A stretch of DNA of 64,000 nt, taken from Alphaproteobacteria bacterium (GTDB lineage: Bacteria > Pseudomonadota > Alphaproteobacteria > Rhodobacterales > Rhodobacteraceae). The stretch spans positions 310,001-374,000 of the forward strand of contig JAUHXK010000001.1 in NCBI GenBank assembly GCA_030427405.1, written 5' to 3'. Position numbers and translations under genes: made by a program. The notes beneath the pieces are model-generated. The model searched no databases and had not been told where the DNA came from. It saw only the letters and a list, made by a program, of their open reading frames with translations. This document shows positions 51,944 to 61,647 of the stretch, piece after piece. The number at the start of each line of letters is the position of its first letter. Within the stretch, counting starts at the first letter, position 1.

Positions 51944-52968
51944 TCCGACTGCTTGTTCTGCTGCTGTTGCCCTGCGTGGCACAGGCAGAGCCGCTGCGCA
52001 TCGCCAGCTTCAACACCGAACTCAGCCGCAAGGGCCCCGGCCAGTTGCTACGCGACATCAGGCGCGGTGACGACCAGGTGGACGCCGTTGTCGACATATT
52101 GCTGGCCACCCGTCCCGATGTCGTTTCTTTGCAAGGGCTGGATTGGGACCATGACGGCCTGGCCCTGATGGCCCTTCGGCAGCGATTGCGCGAAAAAGGC
52201 GCGGACTTTCCCCACAGCTTTGCCGCGCAGCCAAATTCCGGGCTGGAAACCGACCTGGACCTGGACGGTGATGGTGAGACCCACGGCCCCGGAGACGCGC
52301 AGGGCTGGGGCCGTTTCACCGGTCAGGGCGGCCTGGCCGTATTGTCCCGCTACCCGATCGACACCGAAGGCGTCGCCGATTTCTCAGCCCTGCTGTGGCG
52401 CGACTTGCCCGGGGCCACGCTGCCGACCGTCGATGGCGCGGCTTTTCCGTCAGAACAGGCTCAATCGGTCCAAAGACTGTCCAACACGGTCCATTGGGTG
52501 ATACCGATCGACGCGCCGGGCGGGCGGATCACTGTCATGACCTTCCACGCCAGCCCGCCCGTTTTCGACGGGCCCGAAGACCGGAACGGGTTGCGGAACC
52601 GCGACGAAATCCGGTTTTGGCCGCTGTTTCTTGACGGCGCGTTTGGGCCCGCACCGACGGCGCGTTTTGTGATAGCCGGGGATGCCAACCTCGACCCGGT
52701 CAACGGAGAGGGGCGCAAGCAGGCCATCCACAGACTGTTGACGGACCCACGCCTGCAAGATCCCGAACCCCGCGATTCAACGGGGTCAACGGCAACGGTT
52801 CGCTGGAAAGGCGTCGGAGATATGCGGGTCGACTACCTGTTGCCCTCGGCGGATTGGCTGATCGAAGATGCCGGCGTTTATTGGACCGATGCCGCAGGCG
52901 CCCCCTATGACGCCGCTATGCACGCCAGCCGGCACCGGTTGATCTGGGTTGATCTGTCTGCCCGCTAA
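51940..52968 (+). CDS. secreted endonuclease/exonuclease/phosphatase-fold protein
   Basis: 342 aa. Signal peptide (about residues 1-16, RLLVLLLLPCVAQA), then an EEP-fold domain. Family marks are IASFNTELSR (about 21-30, with the first metal-binding Asn), the segment GQGGLAVLSRYPID (about 127-140), AGDANLDP (DxN loop, about 244-251) and ASRHRLIWVDL (C-terminal His, about 328-338). A Ca-binding-like DLDLDGDGE stretch sits at about 103-111. It could be a secreted nuclease or phosphodiesterase; the substrate is unknown. Confidence 0.85.
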   Translation: MIRLLVLLLLPCVAQAEPLRIASFNTELSRKGPGQLLRDIRRGDDQVDAVVDILLATRPDVVSLQGLDWDHDGLALMALRQRLREKGADFPHSFAAQPNSGLETDLDLDGDGETHGPGDAQGWGRFTGQGGLAVLSRYPIDTEGVADFSALLWRDLPGATLPTVDGAAFPSEQAQSVQRLSNTVHWVIPIDAPGGRITVMTFHASPPVFDGPEDRNGLRNRDEIRFWPLFLDGAFGPAPTARFVIAGDANLDPVNGEGRKQAIHRLLTDPRLQDPEPRDSTGSTATVRWKGVGDMRVDYLLPSADWLIEDAGVYWTDAAGAPYDAAMHASRHRLIWVDLSAR

Positions 52969-52981
52969 GGGGCAGCAAAGA

Positions 52982-53893
52982 TCACGCCGCCTGAGCCGAC
53001 GACCGAACGCCCCGATTGGCCCGCGACCCGCCCGGCAGTTCAGCCGTGGCTGCGGTTAGCGCCTGGCGCAGCGGGGTCAGGTCGAACCCCGGCAGGCACG
53101 CGTTGAAAAACGCGCCATCAAGGCTGTGCGGAGTGTTCCACAGGTATCGCATTTCCAGCAAGTGCGGAGCCAGACGCCAGAACGGTCGGCTCAGCGTTAC
53201 CGGCCACCATTGCATTTGCCTGACCCGCAGCGACCTGCCGATAACATTGCCGGTCAAATGCGCCAGTTCAGTTCCGGTCACGGTATAGCCCGGAAACGGG
53301 ATATCGGCATACCGGGGAAGGTCGAACCTCATCTCGGCCAGCGCAACCGCGGCCCGTGCCACGTCGGGCAGAAAGGCCCAGGAATGCGCAATACAAGGAT
53401 CACCCGGATAGACGAACCGGTCGCGGCCGATCTGTTTGGCCAGCACCATGTCGAACCAGTTGCCCGAGGCACAGGTGTCGATGAAATCCCCCGACCGCAG
53501 GATGATCGTGCGAACGGCTGACCTGCGATAGGCCTCTTCCATGTCTATCCGTATCCGGCCAAGCGGATTTTGGGCCAGGTGCGGTGTCGCCCCCGACCAC
53601 GGGCCGGGCGTGTCATGGCCGAAGACATAAAGATTGCCCGGCACGATCACGGTGGCCCCGCAATCGGCGGCGGCGGCGATGACCTGCTGATGCAAACCCG
53701 GAACGGTCGTGGCCCAGTCGTAATATTGCGGGTTCCAACCGTTCACGATCACATCCACGCCCTGACAGGCCGTTTCAAGGTCGTCGTGCCGTCGGTCGAA
53801 CCTGCGCACGGCCCAGCCCGCAGATTGAAAGGCTTCGGCGGCATGTCGGCCAAACCGCCCGGATGCGCCAAGTACAAGAACCGTCTGTTGCAT
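52982..53893 (-). CDS. NAD-dependent epimerase/dehydratase (atypical SDR)
   Basis: 303 aa. The Rossmann motif VLVLGASGRFGRHAAEAF is at residues 5-22. The YxxxK active site of classical SDRs is not obvious, so it is likely an atypical SDR such as an NmrA-like or epimerase-like protein. The C-terminal part is not recognised. It is divergent from a LysR gene with an 84-base gap, a layout that suggests regulation by that LysR protein. Confidence 0.85.
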   Translation of the reverse strand: MQQTVLVLGASGRFGRHAAEAFQSAGWAVRRFDRRHDDLETACQGVDVIVNGWNPQYYDWATTVPGLHQQVIAAAADCGATVIVPGNLYVFGHDTPGPWSGATPHLAQNPLGRIRIDMEEAYRRSAVRTIILRSGDFIDTCASGNWFDMVLAKQIGRDRFVYPGDPCIAHSWAFLPDVARAAVALAEMRFDLPRYADIPFPGYTVTGTELAHLTGNVIGRSLRVRQMQWWPVTLSRPFWRLAPHLLEMRYLWNTPHSLDGAFFNACLPGFDLTPLRQALTAATAELPGGSRANRGVRSSAQAA

Positions 53894-53920
53894 GATGCTC
53901 TCCTGTTTGGCCCCAAGTTA

Positions 53921-53941
53921 TCCATTCAAAAACAAAATGGA
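53921..53941. promoter_or_regulatory. palindrome between the SDR and LysR genes
   Basis: TCCATT (53921-53926), 9 bases, AATGGA (53936-53941): a perfect 6-9-6 inverted repeat in the divergent promoter region, a typical LysR-type binding geometry. Confidence 0.5.
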
Positions 53942-53977
53942 ATTGCCCGAAAACGCAGATCATGTATTCATCTACGC

Positions 53978-54880
53978 ATGGATAAATCGCTTACCCTTTC
54001 CGACTGGTCACTGATTCAAAGCTTTCTGGCCGTAGCCGAAACAGGCTCGCTATCTGCCGCTGCCCGCGAATTGGGGCGCAGCCAGCCAACGCTTGGCCGT
54101 CAGATCCAGTCTCTTGAACAGGTTCTGGATGTTTCGTTGTTCGAACGACATGCGCGCGGGCTCAGGCTGAGCCCGATCGGCGAACGGCTGATACCGATGG
54201 CCCGGCAGATGCACGCCGCCATGAACGACCTGAACCTGACAGCCGCCGGGCAGGCGCAACAGCTTGAAGGATCGGTGCGGATCACCGCGTCCGTTTTCAT
54301 GGCGCATCACATCCTGCCCCCCATCATTGCCCAAATTCGTCAGGCCGAGCCAGCGATTCAATTGGATATTGTGGCGACCGACGCCGCCGAGAACCTGTTG
54401 TTCCGCGAGGCCGATATTGCCATCCGCATGTTCCGGTCGCAGCAGGCCGATATCGTGACCCGGTTCATCGGCGACGTGCCGCTGTGTTTCTGCGCGGCCC
54501 GGTCCTATCTGGACAGGGCCGGGCGTCCGAAGTCGCCAGAGGATTTGTTCTCGCACGATCTGGTCGGGTTCGACGCCAACCCCCAGATCATCGCCGCCAT
54601 GCGAGAAAAGGGGTGGCCTGCAAGCCGCAAGGATTTCGCCACCCGCTGTGATCTGCAAAGCGTCTATTGGGAACTTATCCGCGCCGGATGCGGGATCGGT
54701 TTCAGCCAGGTTCAGGTGGCCGAGGCCGATCCGTTGGTCGAGCTGTTATCGTTTGATATCGACATCCCGGTTCTGCCCGTCTGGCTGGCCGCGCCCCAGG
54801 CGATGCGGCAAACGCCCCGCATCCGCCGGGTCTGGGACCTGCTGGCCGAGGGGCTTAAACCGAGCCTAAAGCCCGCCTGA
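53978..54880 (+). CDS. LysR-family transcriptional regulator
   Basis: 300 aa. N-terminal HTH (about residues 8-66): SLIQSFLAVAETGSLSAAAR and LGRSQPTLGRQIQSLEQVLD. The effector domain (about 93-295) has VRITASVFMAHHILPPIIAQ and IAIRMFRSQQADIV. The ATG at 53978 is the natural start. It is divergent from the SDR gene and probably controls it. Confidence 0.93.
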   Translation: MDKSLTLSDWSLIQSFLAVAETGSLSAAARELGRSQPTLGRQIQSLEQVLDVSLFERHARGLRLSPIGERLIPMARQMHAAMNDLNLTAAGQAQQLEGSVRITASVFMAHHILPPIIAQIRQAEPAIQLDIVATDAAENLLFREADIAIRMFRSQQADIVTRFIGDVPLCFCAARSYLDRAGRPKSPEDLFSHDLVGFDANPQIIAAMREKGWPASRKDFATRCDLQSVYWELIRAGCGIGFSQVQVAEADPLVELLSFDIDIPVLPVWLAAPQAMRQTPRIRRVWDLLAEGLKPSLKPA

Positions 54881-55027
54881 CCGACACCACAGGTCCAGAT
54901 TGCCGGTTCACATCGATGGATTTACCGGTCGGATTGGGTATTCCGATTGATTTGGCGGGAACGTCTCATTGACGCTTTGCGGTACAGGCGCTAGGGCCTG
55001 TGCTGTCAAATCGCAAGGAGATCCTTC

Positions 55028-56131
55028 ATGTCCAACCCCTCGCTCCTCATCCTGCCCGGAGACGGAATTGGCCCGGAAGTCATGGCCGAAGTGCGCCGCG
55101 TAATCGACTGGTTCGGTGCAAACCGTGGCCTGGAATTCGACGTGAGCGAGGATCTGGTCGGCGGTGCCGCTTATGACGCCCATGGCAAGCCCCTGTCGGA
55201 CGAAACCATGGCCAAGGCGCAAGAGGTCGACGCGGTTCTGCTGGGCGCCGTTGGTGGCCCGAAATACGACGATCTGGATTTCAGCGTAAAGCCCGAGCGC
55301 GGCCTGCTGCGCCTGCGCAAGGAAATGGACCTGTACTCGAACCTGCGCCCGGCCCAGTGCTTTGACGCGCTGGCCGATTTCTCGTCGCTGAAAAAGGACA
55401 TCGTCGCCGGTCTGGACATCATGATCGTGCGCGAGCTGACCTCGGGCGTCTATTTCGGCGAGCCGCGCGGCATTTTTGAGGAAGGCAATGAACGCGTGGG
55501 CATCAACACCCAGCGTTATACCGAATCCGAGATTGAACGCGCCGCGCGCTCGGCCTTTGAGCTGGCGATGCGCCGGAACAAAAAGCTGTGTTCGATGGAA
55601 AAAGCCAACGTCATGGAATCGGGCATCCTGTGGCGTGATGTCGTGAACGAGGTCGCCAAGGATTACCCCGAGGTCGAAGTGACCCACATGTATGCCGATA
55701 ATGGCGCGATGCAGTTGGTGCGTGCGCCCAAGCAGTTTGATGTGATCGTCACCGACAACCTGTTTGGCGATATCCTGTCGGATTGTGCGGCGATGCTGAC
55801 CGGCAGCCTTGGCATGCTGCCCTCGGCGTCCTTGGGCGCACCGATGCCCAACGGCCGTCCCAAAGCGATGTATGAACCGGTCCACGGCTCGGCCCCCGAC
55901 ATTGCTGGACAGGGCAAGGCCAACCCCATTGCCTGTGTCCTCAGCTTTGCGATGGCGCTGCGCTACAGCTTTGACCAGGGTGACGAGGCAACCCGCCTGG
56001 AAACCGCCATCGAAAAAGTGCTGGCCGATGGTGTGCGCACCGCGGACCTGCTGGCCGAAGAGGGCGTCGCACCCGTTTCGACCACAGAAATGGGCGATGC
56101 AATCATCGCCGCGCTGGACGCCAGTCTCTGA
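55028..56131 (+). CDS. leuB: 3-isopropylmalate dehydrogenase
   Basis: 367 aa. Oxidatively decarboxylates 3-isopropylmalate to 2-ketoisocaproate in leucine synthesis. Motifs: [20 protein letters not shown] (N-terminal), [10 protein letters not shown], the [20 protein letters not shown] / [11 protein letters not shown] block with metal-binding Asp residues, and [17 protein letters not shown] is just before it. It is about 4 kb from leuD, separated by four unrelated genes. Confidence 0.97.
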   Translation: MSNPSLLILPGDGIGPEVMAEVRRVIDWFGANRGLEFDVSEDLVGGAAYDAHGKPLSDETMAKAQEVDAVLLGAVGGPKYDDLDFSVKPERGLLRLRKEMDLYSNLRPAQCFDALADFSSLKKDIVAGLDIMIVRELTSGVYFGEPRGIFEEGNERVGINTQRYTESEIERAARSAFELAMRRNKKLCSMEKANVMESGILWRDVVNEVAKDYPEVEVTHMYADNGAMQLVRAPKQFDVIVTDNLFGDILSDCAAMLTGSLGMLPSASLGAPMPNGRPKAMYEPVHGSAPDIAGQGKANPIACVLSFAMALRYSFDQGDEATRLETAIEKVLADGVRTADLLAEEGVAPVSTTEMGDAIIAALDASL

Positions 56132-56140
56132 CCCCGATGC

Positions 56141-56163
56141 GGGCGGCGCCGCACGCGCCGCCC
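56141..56163. terminator. hairpin between leuB and the PBP1A gene
   Basis: GGGCGGCG (56141-56148) pairs with CGCCGCCC (56156-56163) around a 7-nt loop between convergent genes. No T-run, so only a possible terminator. Confidence 0.45.
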
Positions 56164-56178
56164 AACCGCACCAGGGCG

Positions 56179-58386
56179 TCAGTTTCCGCCAAAGATATCC
56201 TTTAGCAAATTATCCACCGCCTGCGCGAAACCGCCGCCGCCTTGCCGACGACGACGCGTGTTGTTGGGCTGTGCCGTGCGCACTGGCGGTTCGGGGGCCA
56301 GCATAGGCAGCGGCGAAGGCGTCATGCCATCGGTTACCCGCAGCATGGTCTCTTTCCAGATTTCCGCCGGAAGACCGCCGCCGGTCACGCCCGACAGGGG
56401 CGTGTTGTCGTCATACCCCATCCAGACACCCGCCACATAGTCGGCGGTGAACCCGATGAACCAGGCATCCCGCGCCGCCTGGGTCGTTCCGGTTTTACCC
56501 GCGACCTGCCAACCGGGCAGCTTGGCCCGTTGGCCGGTCCCTTCGGAAACCACGCGCTCCATCATCCAGGTCAATTGCCGGGCGGCGTCTTCGCGGATCA
56601 CGCGTTCGCCGATCCCGGTTGTCGTCACCATGACCGGAGTGTCGTCGCCCAGCAGCTTTAGCTCGGTCAGACCGTAAGGTTCAACAGACGACCCCCCGTT
56701 CAGAATGCCCGCATAGGCGCCGGTCATTTCAATCAGCGTGCTTTCGGACGCGCCCAGCGCCAGGGCCGGACCCTGCGCCAGGTCACTTTCGATACCGAAT
56801 TCGCTGGCGACCGTGCGGACATTGTCCAGGCCCGAAATCTCGGCGACTTTGACAGCGGGAATGTTCAACGAGTTTTTCAGGGCATCCGCCAACGTGACGC
56901 GCCCATAGAACTTGTTGGTATAGTTCTTGGGGCACCACTGCCCCGATCCGGGAATATCAACGCAATAGGGTTCGTCCATGACGGTATCCAACGGCGAATA
57001 CCCCAGCTCAAGCGCGGTGGCATAGACAAAGGGCTTGAACGACGATCCGGTCTGCCGCAACGCCTGCGTCGCGCGGTTGAACGCACCCGAGACCCGTGTC
57101 TTGCGCCCGCCGACCATCGCCCGCACCGCCCCGTCCGCCGACATCACGACAATCGCCGCCTGCGCCTTTGATCCTTCGCGAACCTTCTCCTGAAAAATGT
57201 ATTTCAGCGCCTCTTCCGCGGATCTCTGCAGCCGCTGATCCAGCGTCGTGCGGATGACAACGTCCTCGGTCGTGTTGCGCGTAAAGAACTCGGGCCCGCT
57301 GGCCATGACCCAGTCAGCAAAATAACCGCCCGCCCGCGCCGCCGCAGCTTCGGACAATTGCGCCGGATTGTTGCGTGCCGTGGCGGCCTGTGCAGAGGTC
57401 AGATAGCCTTGATCCTCCATCAACCCGACCACAAGCCTGGCCCTGTCCTGCGAACGCTGCAGGTTGTTGGTCGGAGCATACCGGGTCGGCGCCACAAGAA
57501 GTCCGGCCAGCATCGCTGCTTCGGCCGGGTTCACCTCGGCGGCGGATTTACCGAAATAGCGCTGGCTAGCGGCTTCGAACCCGCGCGCACCGGCCCCAAG
57601 GAACGCACGGTTCAGATAGACGGTCAGAACTTCGTCCTTTGAATACTTGACCTCCATCGCGATGGCATAGATCGCTTCCTTGGCCTTGCGCCACAGCGAG
57701 CCCTGCCGGCAGTCAGCCTCATAGGCCGCCTCGGATTCCCATTCACCGGGGACATAAGGCACGCCAAGGCACAGTAGCTTTGCCGTCTGTTGCGTGATCG
57801 TGGACCCGCCATGGCCCGAAAGCGGCCCGCGGCCTTCGCTCAGGTTGATCCGAACCGCACTTGCAACACCGCGCGGGCTGACCCCGAAATGCCGATAGAA
57901 ACGCTTGTCCTCGGTTGCGACCACGGCGTTCCTCAGGTGCGGCGACACGGTGTCGGCGGTAATCACCCCGCCAAACTGATCGCCGCGCCAGGCAAAGACC
58001 TTGCCATCGCGGTCTAGCAGGGTAACCGATCCGCGCGCACGACCGTCCAGCAGCGCGTCGACATCGGGCAGGGACGTGTAAACGACACCCACGGCCAACG
58101 CGATCAAAAGCCCGGCAATGGCGCCGACGCGCCAGGTCAGCCCCCAGACAAGGCGGGTGATCCAACGCAACAGACGGCGAAAGATCCCGCCCTTGCCCCG
58201 GCCACCGCCGCCGCCCGATCTTTTGCGAACCGTCTTGCGCCCGGTCTTGCGCGTGCTGGTCTTGCGCGCCACGGATTTCTTGCCCGCAGGCTTTGCCGAA
58301 CGCTTGGGCGACGCCTTTTTACGGGCGCCCGAAGGATACCGTTTATCCGCGACAAGTGGCGGCTTGCGACGCTTGGACTCAGTCAT
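56179..58386 (-). CDS. penicillin-binding protein 1A family (bifunctional peptidoglycan synthase)
   Basis: 735 aa. A Lys/Arg- and Gly-rich cytosolic N-terminus (1-75), one membrane helix (about 85-110) and then two catalytic domains. The GT51 glycosyltransferase has EDKRFYRHFGVSPRGVASAV and HGGSTITQQTAKLLCLG (catalytic Glu in EDKR). The transpeptidase has SxxK TGSSFKPFVYAT, SxN KNSLNIPAVK, and KTG GKTGTTQAARDAWF. Both activities should be intact. A Cys-containing insert (LLCLG...EADCRQG) is typical of this group. Start at 58386 is set by the basic N-terminus. Confidence 0.93.
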   Translation of the reverse strand: MTESKRRKPPLVADKRYPSGARKKASPKRSAKPAGKKSVARKTSTRKTGRKTVRKRSGGGGGRGKGGIFRRLLRWITRLVWGLTWRVGAIAGLLIALAVGVVYTSLPDVDALLDGRARGSVTLLDRDGKVFAWRGDQFGGVITADTVSPHLRNAVVATEDKRFYRHFGVSPRGVASAVRINLSEGRGPLSGHGGSTITQQTAKLLCLGVPYVPGEWESEAAYEADCRQGSLWRKAKEAIYAIAMEVKYSKDEVLTVYLNRAFLGAGARGFEAASQRYFGKSAAEVNPAEAAMLAGLLVAPTRYAPTNNLQRSQDRARLVVGLMEDQGYLTSAQAATARNNPAQLSEAAAARAGGYFADWVMASGPEFFTRNTTEDVVIRTTLDQRLQRSAEEALKYIFQEKVREGSKAQAAIVVMSADGAVRAMVGGRKTRVSGAFNRATQALRQTGSSFKPFVYATALELGYSPLDTVMDEPYCVDIPGSGQWCPKNYTNKFYGRVTLADALKNSLNIPAVKVAEISGLDNVRTVASEFGIESDLAQGPALALGASESTLIEMTGAYAGILNGGSSVEPYGLTELKLLGDDTPVMVTTTGIGERVIREDAARQLTWMMERVVSEGTGQRAKLPGWQVAGKTGTTQAARDAWFIGFTADYVAGVWMGYDDNTPLSGVTGGGLPAEIWKETMLRVTDGMTPSPLPMLAPEPPVRTAQPNNTRRRRQGGGGFAQAVDNLLKDIFGGN

Positions 58387-58509
58387 GCTCAAATTCTGCC
58401 CGCTTGTTCTTTTGCCGCACAATACCTCGGTCGTGCGAGTATGTAGAGGTGTGAAATTCGCCGATTTCCCCTTCCCATTTTGCCCATTTATTAATCACCA
58501 CACATCATT

Positions 58510-58527
58510 TGTGCAAAAAATGTGCAA
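58510..58527. promoter_or_regulatory. direct repeat upstream of glnK
   Basis: TGTGCAA (58510-58516) and TGTGCAA (58521-58527) repeat at an 11-base step, one helical turn, in the glnK leader. They contain TGCA cores like NtrC sites, but the spacing between TGCA cores (7 bases) is not the usual NtrC layout. Function unproven. Confidence 0.3.
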
Positions 58528-58645
58528 CTTTGCGATGTTTTCCGCGCCACTTTGCCGCCGAATCCGTTCCTTAAAGGGCTTGGTCACGTTCTTTTTCTGC
58601 AGATGCAAATGGACCGGTATGGCCGGAGTAGTAGAGGGGACAAAC

Positions 58646-58984
58646 GTGAAACTGATCATTGCGACAATCAAGCCGTTCAAGCTGGAGGAGGTGCGCGAAG
58701 CACTGACCGAAGCTGGCGTGCGCGGCATGATGGTGACCGAAATCAAGGGCTTCGGCTCGCAATCGGGTCACACAGAAATTTATCGTGGGGCCGAATACGC
58801 CGTGAATTTCGTACCCAAGATCAAACTGGAAATCGTGGTACCTGCCGTGATGGCCGACCAGATCGTCGAAACCATCACCAAGACCGCCAAGACCGGCAAG
58901 ATCGGTGACGGCAAGATTTTCGTCCTCGATGTCGAGCAGGCCATGCGCGTGCGGACCGGGGAGACCAACGAGGAAGCGCTGTAA
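58646..58984 (+). CDS. glnK: nitrogen regulatory protein PII (GlnK-type)
   Basis: 112 aa. PII senses 2-oxoglutarate and ATP/ADP and controls AmtB. T-loop Tyr51 (EIYRGAEY), the uridylylation site, is present, and the B/C-loop segments KTGKIGDGKIFVLDVEQAMR are conserved. It starts with GTG at 58646, AGAGGGGA five bases upstream; the long upstream frame is not real. It is followed by amtB 34 bases later, the standard glnK-amtB pair, hence GlnK rather than GlnB. Confidence 0.95.
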   Translation: MKLIIATIKPFKLEEVREALTEAGVRGMMVTEIKGFGSQSGHTEIYRGAEYAVNFVPKIKLEIVVPAVMADQIVETITKTAKTGKIGDGKIFVLDVEQAMRVRTGETNEEAL

Positions 58985-59018
58985 GCGCCCTCAACCCACA
59001 ATCACTCGAGGACTGACA

Positions 59019-60347
59019 ATGAACCTGATGAAAACTCTCATCCCTGCCGCCGCGATTGTCGCGCTGCCGCAGATGGGTCTTGCGCAAGAGGCCGCCGCAA
59101 CCGGCGAGACCGCGCAACACACGCAATATATCCTGACATCGCTGCTGTTCCTGGTTGGCGGCTTCCTGGTGTTCTGGATGGCCGCGGGCTTTGCCATGCT
59201 CGAGGCCGGCCTGGTACGTTCCAAGAACGTGGCCATGCAGCTGGTCAAGAACATGGGCCTGTTTTCCTTTGCCGCCATCATGTACTGGCTGGTCGGCTTC
59301 AACCTGATGTATCCCGGCGATGCCTGGATCATCCCCGGCATCTTCGGCACCATCGCGCCCACCTCGCTTGAGCCGGTAGGCCTGGCCGACACCGAAACCG
59401 CGTTGGACTATGCGTCGGTCGGTTCGGACTTCTTCTTCCAGCTGATGTTCTGTGCCACCACCGCCTCGATCGTTTCGGGCACCGTGGCCGAGCGCATCAA
59501 GCTGTGGCCGTTCTTCATCTTCGTGATCGTCCTGACCGGCATCATCTACCCGATCGAGGCGTCCTGGCAGTGGGGTGGCGGCTGGCTGTCCGAGATGGGC
59601 TTCAGCGACTTCGCAGGCTCGACCCTGGTGCACGCCGCAGGTGGTTTCGCAGCGCTGGCCGGTGCCATCGTGCTGGGCCCGCGTATCGGCAAATACAACA
59701 AGGACGGCAAGGTTGTTCCGATCCCCGGTTCGAACCTGGCGCTGGCAACCCTGGGTACGTTCATCCTGTGGCTGGGTTGGTTCGGCTTCAACGGCGGTTC
59801 GCAACTGGCAATGGGCACCATCGGTGACATGGCCGACATCAGCCGTATCTTCGCCAACACCAACATGGCCGCTGCTGCCGGTGCTGTTGCCGCGCTGATC
59901 CTGACACAGGTTCTGTACGGCAAGGTTGACCTGACCATGGTTCTGAACGGCGCTCTGGCCGGCCTGGTTTCGATCACTGCCGAACCGCTGGCCCCGTCGC
60001 TGTTCCAGGCGCTGATCATCGGTGCAATCGGTGGCGTGATCGTGGTCTTCACCGTTCCGATGCTGGACAAGATGAAGATCGACGACGTTGTCGGTGCCAT
60101 CCCGGTTCACCTGATCGCGGGTTTCTGGGGGACGTTCATCGTCGCATGGACCAACGGTGACGCAAGCTTTGTTACCCAGATCATCGGCTTTGCTGCCATC
60201 GGCATCTTTGTCTTCGTGGTCAGCTTCATCCTCTTCTCGATCCTCAAGGCAACTGTTGGCCTGCGGGTTGGCGAAGAAGAAGAGATCAACGGCCTGGACA
60301 TGGGCGAGCTGGGTATGGAAGCCTACCCTGAATTCTCGAAGGGCTAA
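59019..60347 (+). CDS. amtB: ammonium transporter AmtB
   Basis: 442 aa. Signal peptide (about 1-22, LPQMGLAQ), then 11 membrane helices. Family marks include TASIVSGTVAERIKLW, STLVHAAGGFAALAGAIVLG (pore His in LVHAAGG), WFGFNGGSQLAM and IPVHLIAGFWGTFIVAW (second pore His region). It conducts ammonium under nitrogen limitation and is blocked by GlnK. Confidence 0.96.
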   Translation: MNLMKTLIPAAAIVALPQMGLAQEAAATGETAQHTQYILTSLLFLVGGFLVFWMAAGFAMLEAGLVRSKNVAMQLVKNMGLFSFAAIMYWLVGFNLMYPGDAWIIPGIFGTIAPTSLEPVGLADTETALDYASVGSDFFFQLMFCATTASIVSGTVAERIKLWPFFIFVIVLTGIIYPIEASWQWGGGWLSEMGFSDFAGSTLVHAAGGFAALAGAIVLGPRIGKYNKDGKVVPIPGSNLALATLGTFILWLGWFGFNGGSQLAMGTIGDMADISRIFANTNMAAAAGAVAALILTQVLYGKVDLTMVLNGALAGLVSITAEPLAPSLFQALIIGAIGGVIVVFTVPMLDKMKIDDVVGAIPVHLIAGFWGTFIVAWTNGDASFVTQIIGFAAIGIFVFVVSFILFSILKATVGLRVGEEEEINGLDMGELGMEAYPEFSKG

Positions 60348-60366
60348 GACCTGAGAAAATCACTCG

Positions 60367-60397
60367 AAGGCCGGGCGTTCGCGCCCGGCCTTTTCTT
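60367..60397 (+). terminator. intrinsic terminator after amtB
   Basis: GGCCGGGCG (60369-60377) and CGCCCGGCC (60382-60390) with a TTCG tetraloop, then TTTTCTTT. It ends glnK-amtB. Confidence 0.9.
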
Positions 60398-60410
60398 TGT
60401 CGTGATGCAA

Positions 60411-60439
60411 AGAAAAAGGCCGCGCAAATCTGCGCGGCC
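60411..60439 (-). terminator. intrinsic terminator after the aminotransferase gene
   Basis: GGCCGCGCA (60418-60426) and TGCGCGGCC (60431-60439) around AATC, with A5 at 60413-60417 that reads as a U-run on the minus strand. It ends the minus-strand sseA-aminotransferase unit, back to back with the amtB terminator. Confidence 0.85.
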
Positions 60440-60462
60440 CTTCTTTTGTCCGGTGGTCGCGG

Positions 60463-61647
60463 TCAGACGCCGACGTCGATGATCGCCTTTGCCAGGATCG
60501 GCACCGAGCTGGCATTCAACCCGGCAATGTTCAGGCGGCTGTCGCCAACCATGTAGATCCCGTGATCGGCGCGCAGCTTTTCGACCAGCTCGGGTGCCGC
60601 GCCCAGCCGCGAGAACATGCCACGGTGCTGCGCGATAAAGCCGAACCGGTCAGAGCCGCTGAGGCGTTGCAATTCGTTTGCCAACTGTTGGCGCAGGCCT
60701 AGCATCGACAGGCGGACCTCTTCCAATTCGGCCTGCCAATCGGCGCGCAGGGCGTCATCAGTCAGGATCGTGGTCACAACGCGCGCACCATGGTCCGGCG
60801 GGAACGAATAGTTCTGCCGGTTCAGGAAAGCCAGCGTATCCTGGTTCAGCCGAGTCTGCCCGGCATCGGCGCTGATGGCCATCAACAGGCCGGTGCGTTC
60901 GCGGTAGACGCCGAAATTCTTGGAACACGACGCCGCGATCAGGCAATGCTTGACCGAGGACGCAACAAGCCGGGTGGCCTGCGCGTCTTCTTCCAGGCCA
61001 TCGCCAAACCCCTGGTAGGCAATGTCGATCATCGCAACCAGGCCGCGCGCGTTGATCACGTTCACAACCTCTTGCCACTGCACCAGGTTCAGGTTGGCCC
61101 CTGTCGGGTTGTGGCAACAGCCATGCAGCAACACGACATCGCCCGCATTGGCCGAATTCAGATCCTCGATCATACCGTCGAAATCGACACCGCGTGTCTC
61201 GCCATCGAAGTAACGATAGGGGACGGTCTCGATCCCTAGATAATTCAGGATCGACAGGTGGTTGGGCCATGTCGGGTTTGAAACAAAGACCCGGGCCGTC
61301 GGGTTGGCCATGCGGATCAACTCGAACGCCTGGCGGCAGGCCCCGGTGCCACCCGGTGTGGCCACGGCCGCGATATTACCACGCGGGACCGCTGTTCCCA
61401 GGATCAAACCGATCATCGCATCCGCATAGGCGGGGTCCCCGGCCAACCCGGTATAGGCCTTGGTGTCCTGTTCTTCCCAGATCCGCTGTTCGGCGGCTTT
61501 GACCGCGCGCATCACGGGCGTCACGCCCTCGGCATTCTTGTACACGCCGACACCCAGGTCGATCTTTTGATCGCGCGGGTCTTCACGGTACATCTGCATC
61601 AGCGCCAGGATCTTGTCGGCGGGCTGCGGTTTGAGGTTGTGGAACAT
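60463..61647 (-). CDS. aromatic/aspartate aminotransferase (TyrB/AspC-type)
   Basis: 394 aa, PLP-dependent class I aminotransferase of the aspartate/aromatic subgroup. The N-terminal DLGVGVYKNAEGVTPVMRAV and the PLP-lysine segment AASCSKNFGVYRERTGLL (Lys about 244) are clear, and GANLNLVQW, DNAxx-like HGCCHNPTGANLN surround the active site. Whether it prefers tyrosine/phenylalanine or aspartate cannot be settled by eye. It overlaps the sseA stop by one base (TGATG). Confidence 0.92.
   Translation of the reverse strand: MFHNLKPQPADKILALMQMYREDPRDQKIDLGVGVYKNAEGVTPVMRAVKAAEQRIWEEQDTKAYTGLAGDPAYADAMIGLILGTAVPRGNIAAVATPGGTGACRQAFELIRMANPTARVFVSNPTWPNHLSILNYLGIETVPYRYFDGETRGVDFDGMIEDLNSANAGDVVLLHGCCHNPTGANLNLVQWQEVVNVINARGLVAMIDIAYQGFGDGLEEDAQATRLVASSVKHCLIAASCSKNFGVYRERTGLLMAISADAGQTRLNQDTLAFLNRQNYSFPPDHGARVVTTILTDDALRADWQAELEEVRLSMLGLRQQLANELQRLSGSDRFGFIAQHRGMFSRLGAAPELVEKLRADHGIYMVGDSRLNIAGLNASSVPILAKAIIDVGV

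Noticed and set aside
58560-58645. sigma-54 promoter for glnK
   Set aside because: The best GG/GC pair in the leader has the wrong spacing (about 15 bases instead of 10).
58870-60110. 411-aa minus-strand open frame
   Set aside because: Antisense to glnK-amtB, which are certain genes.
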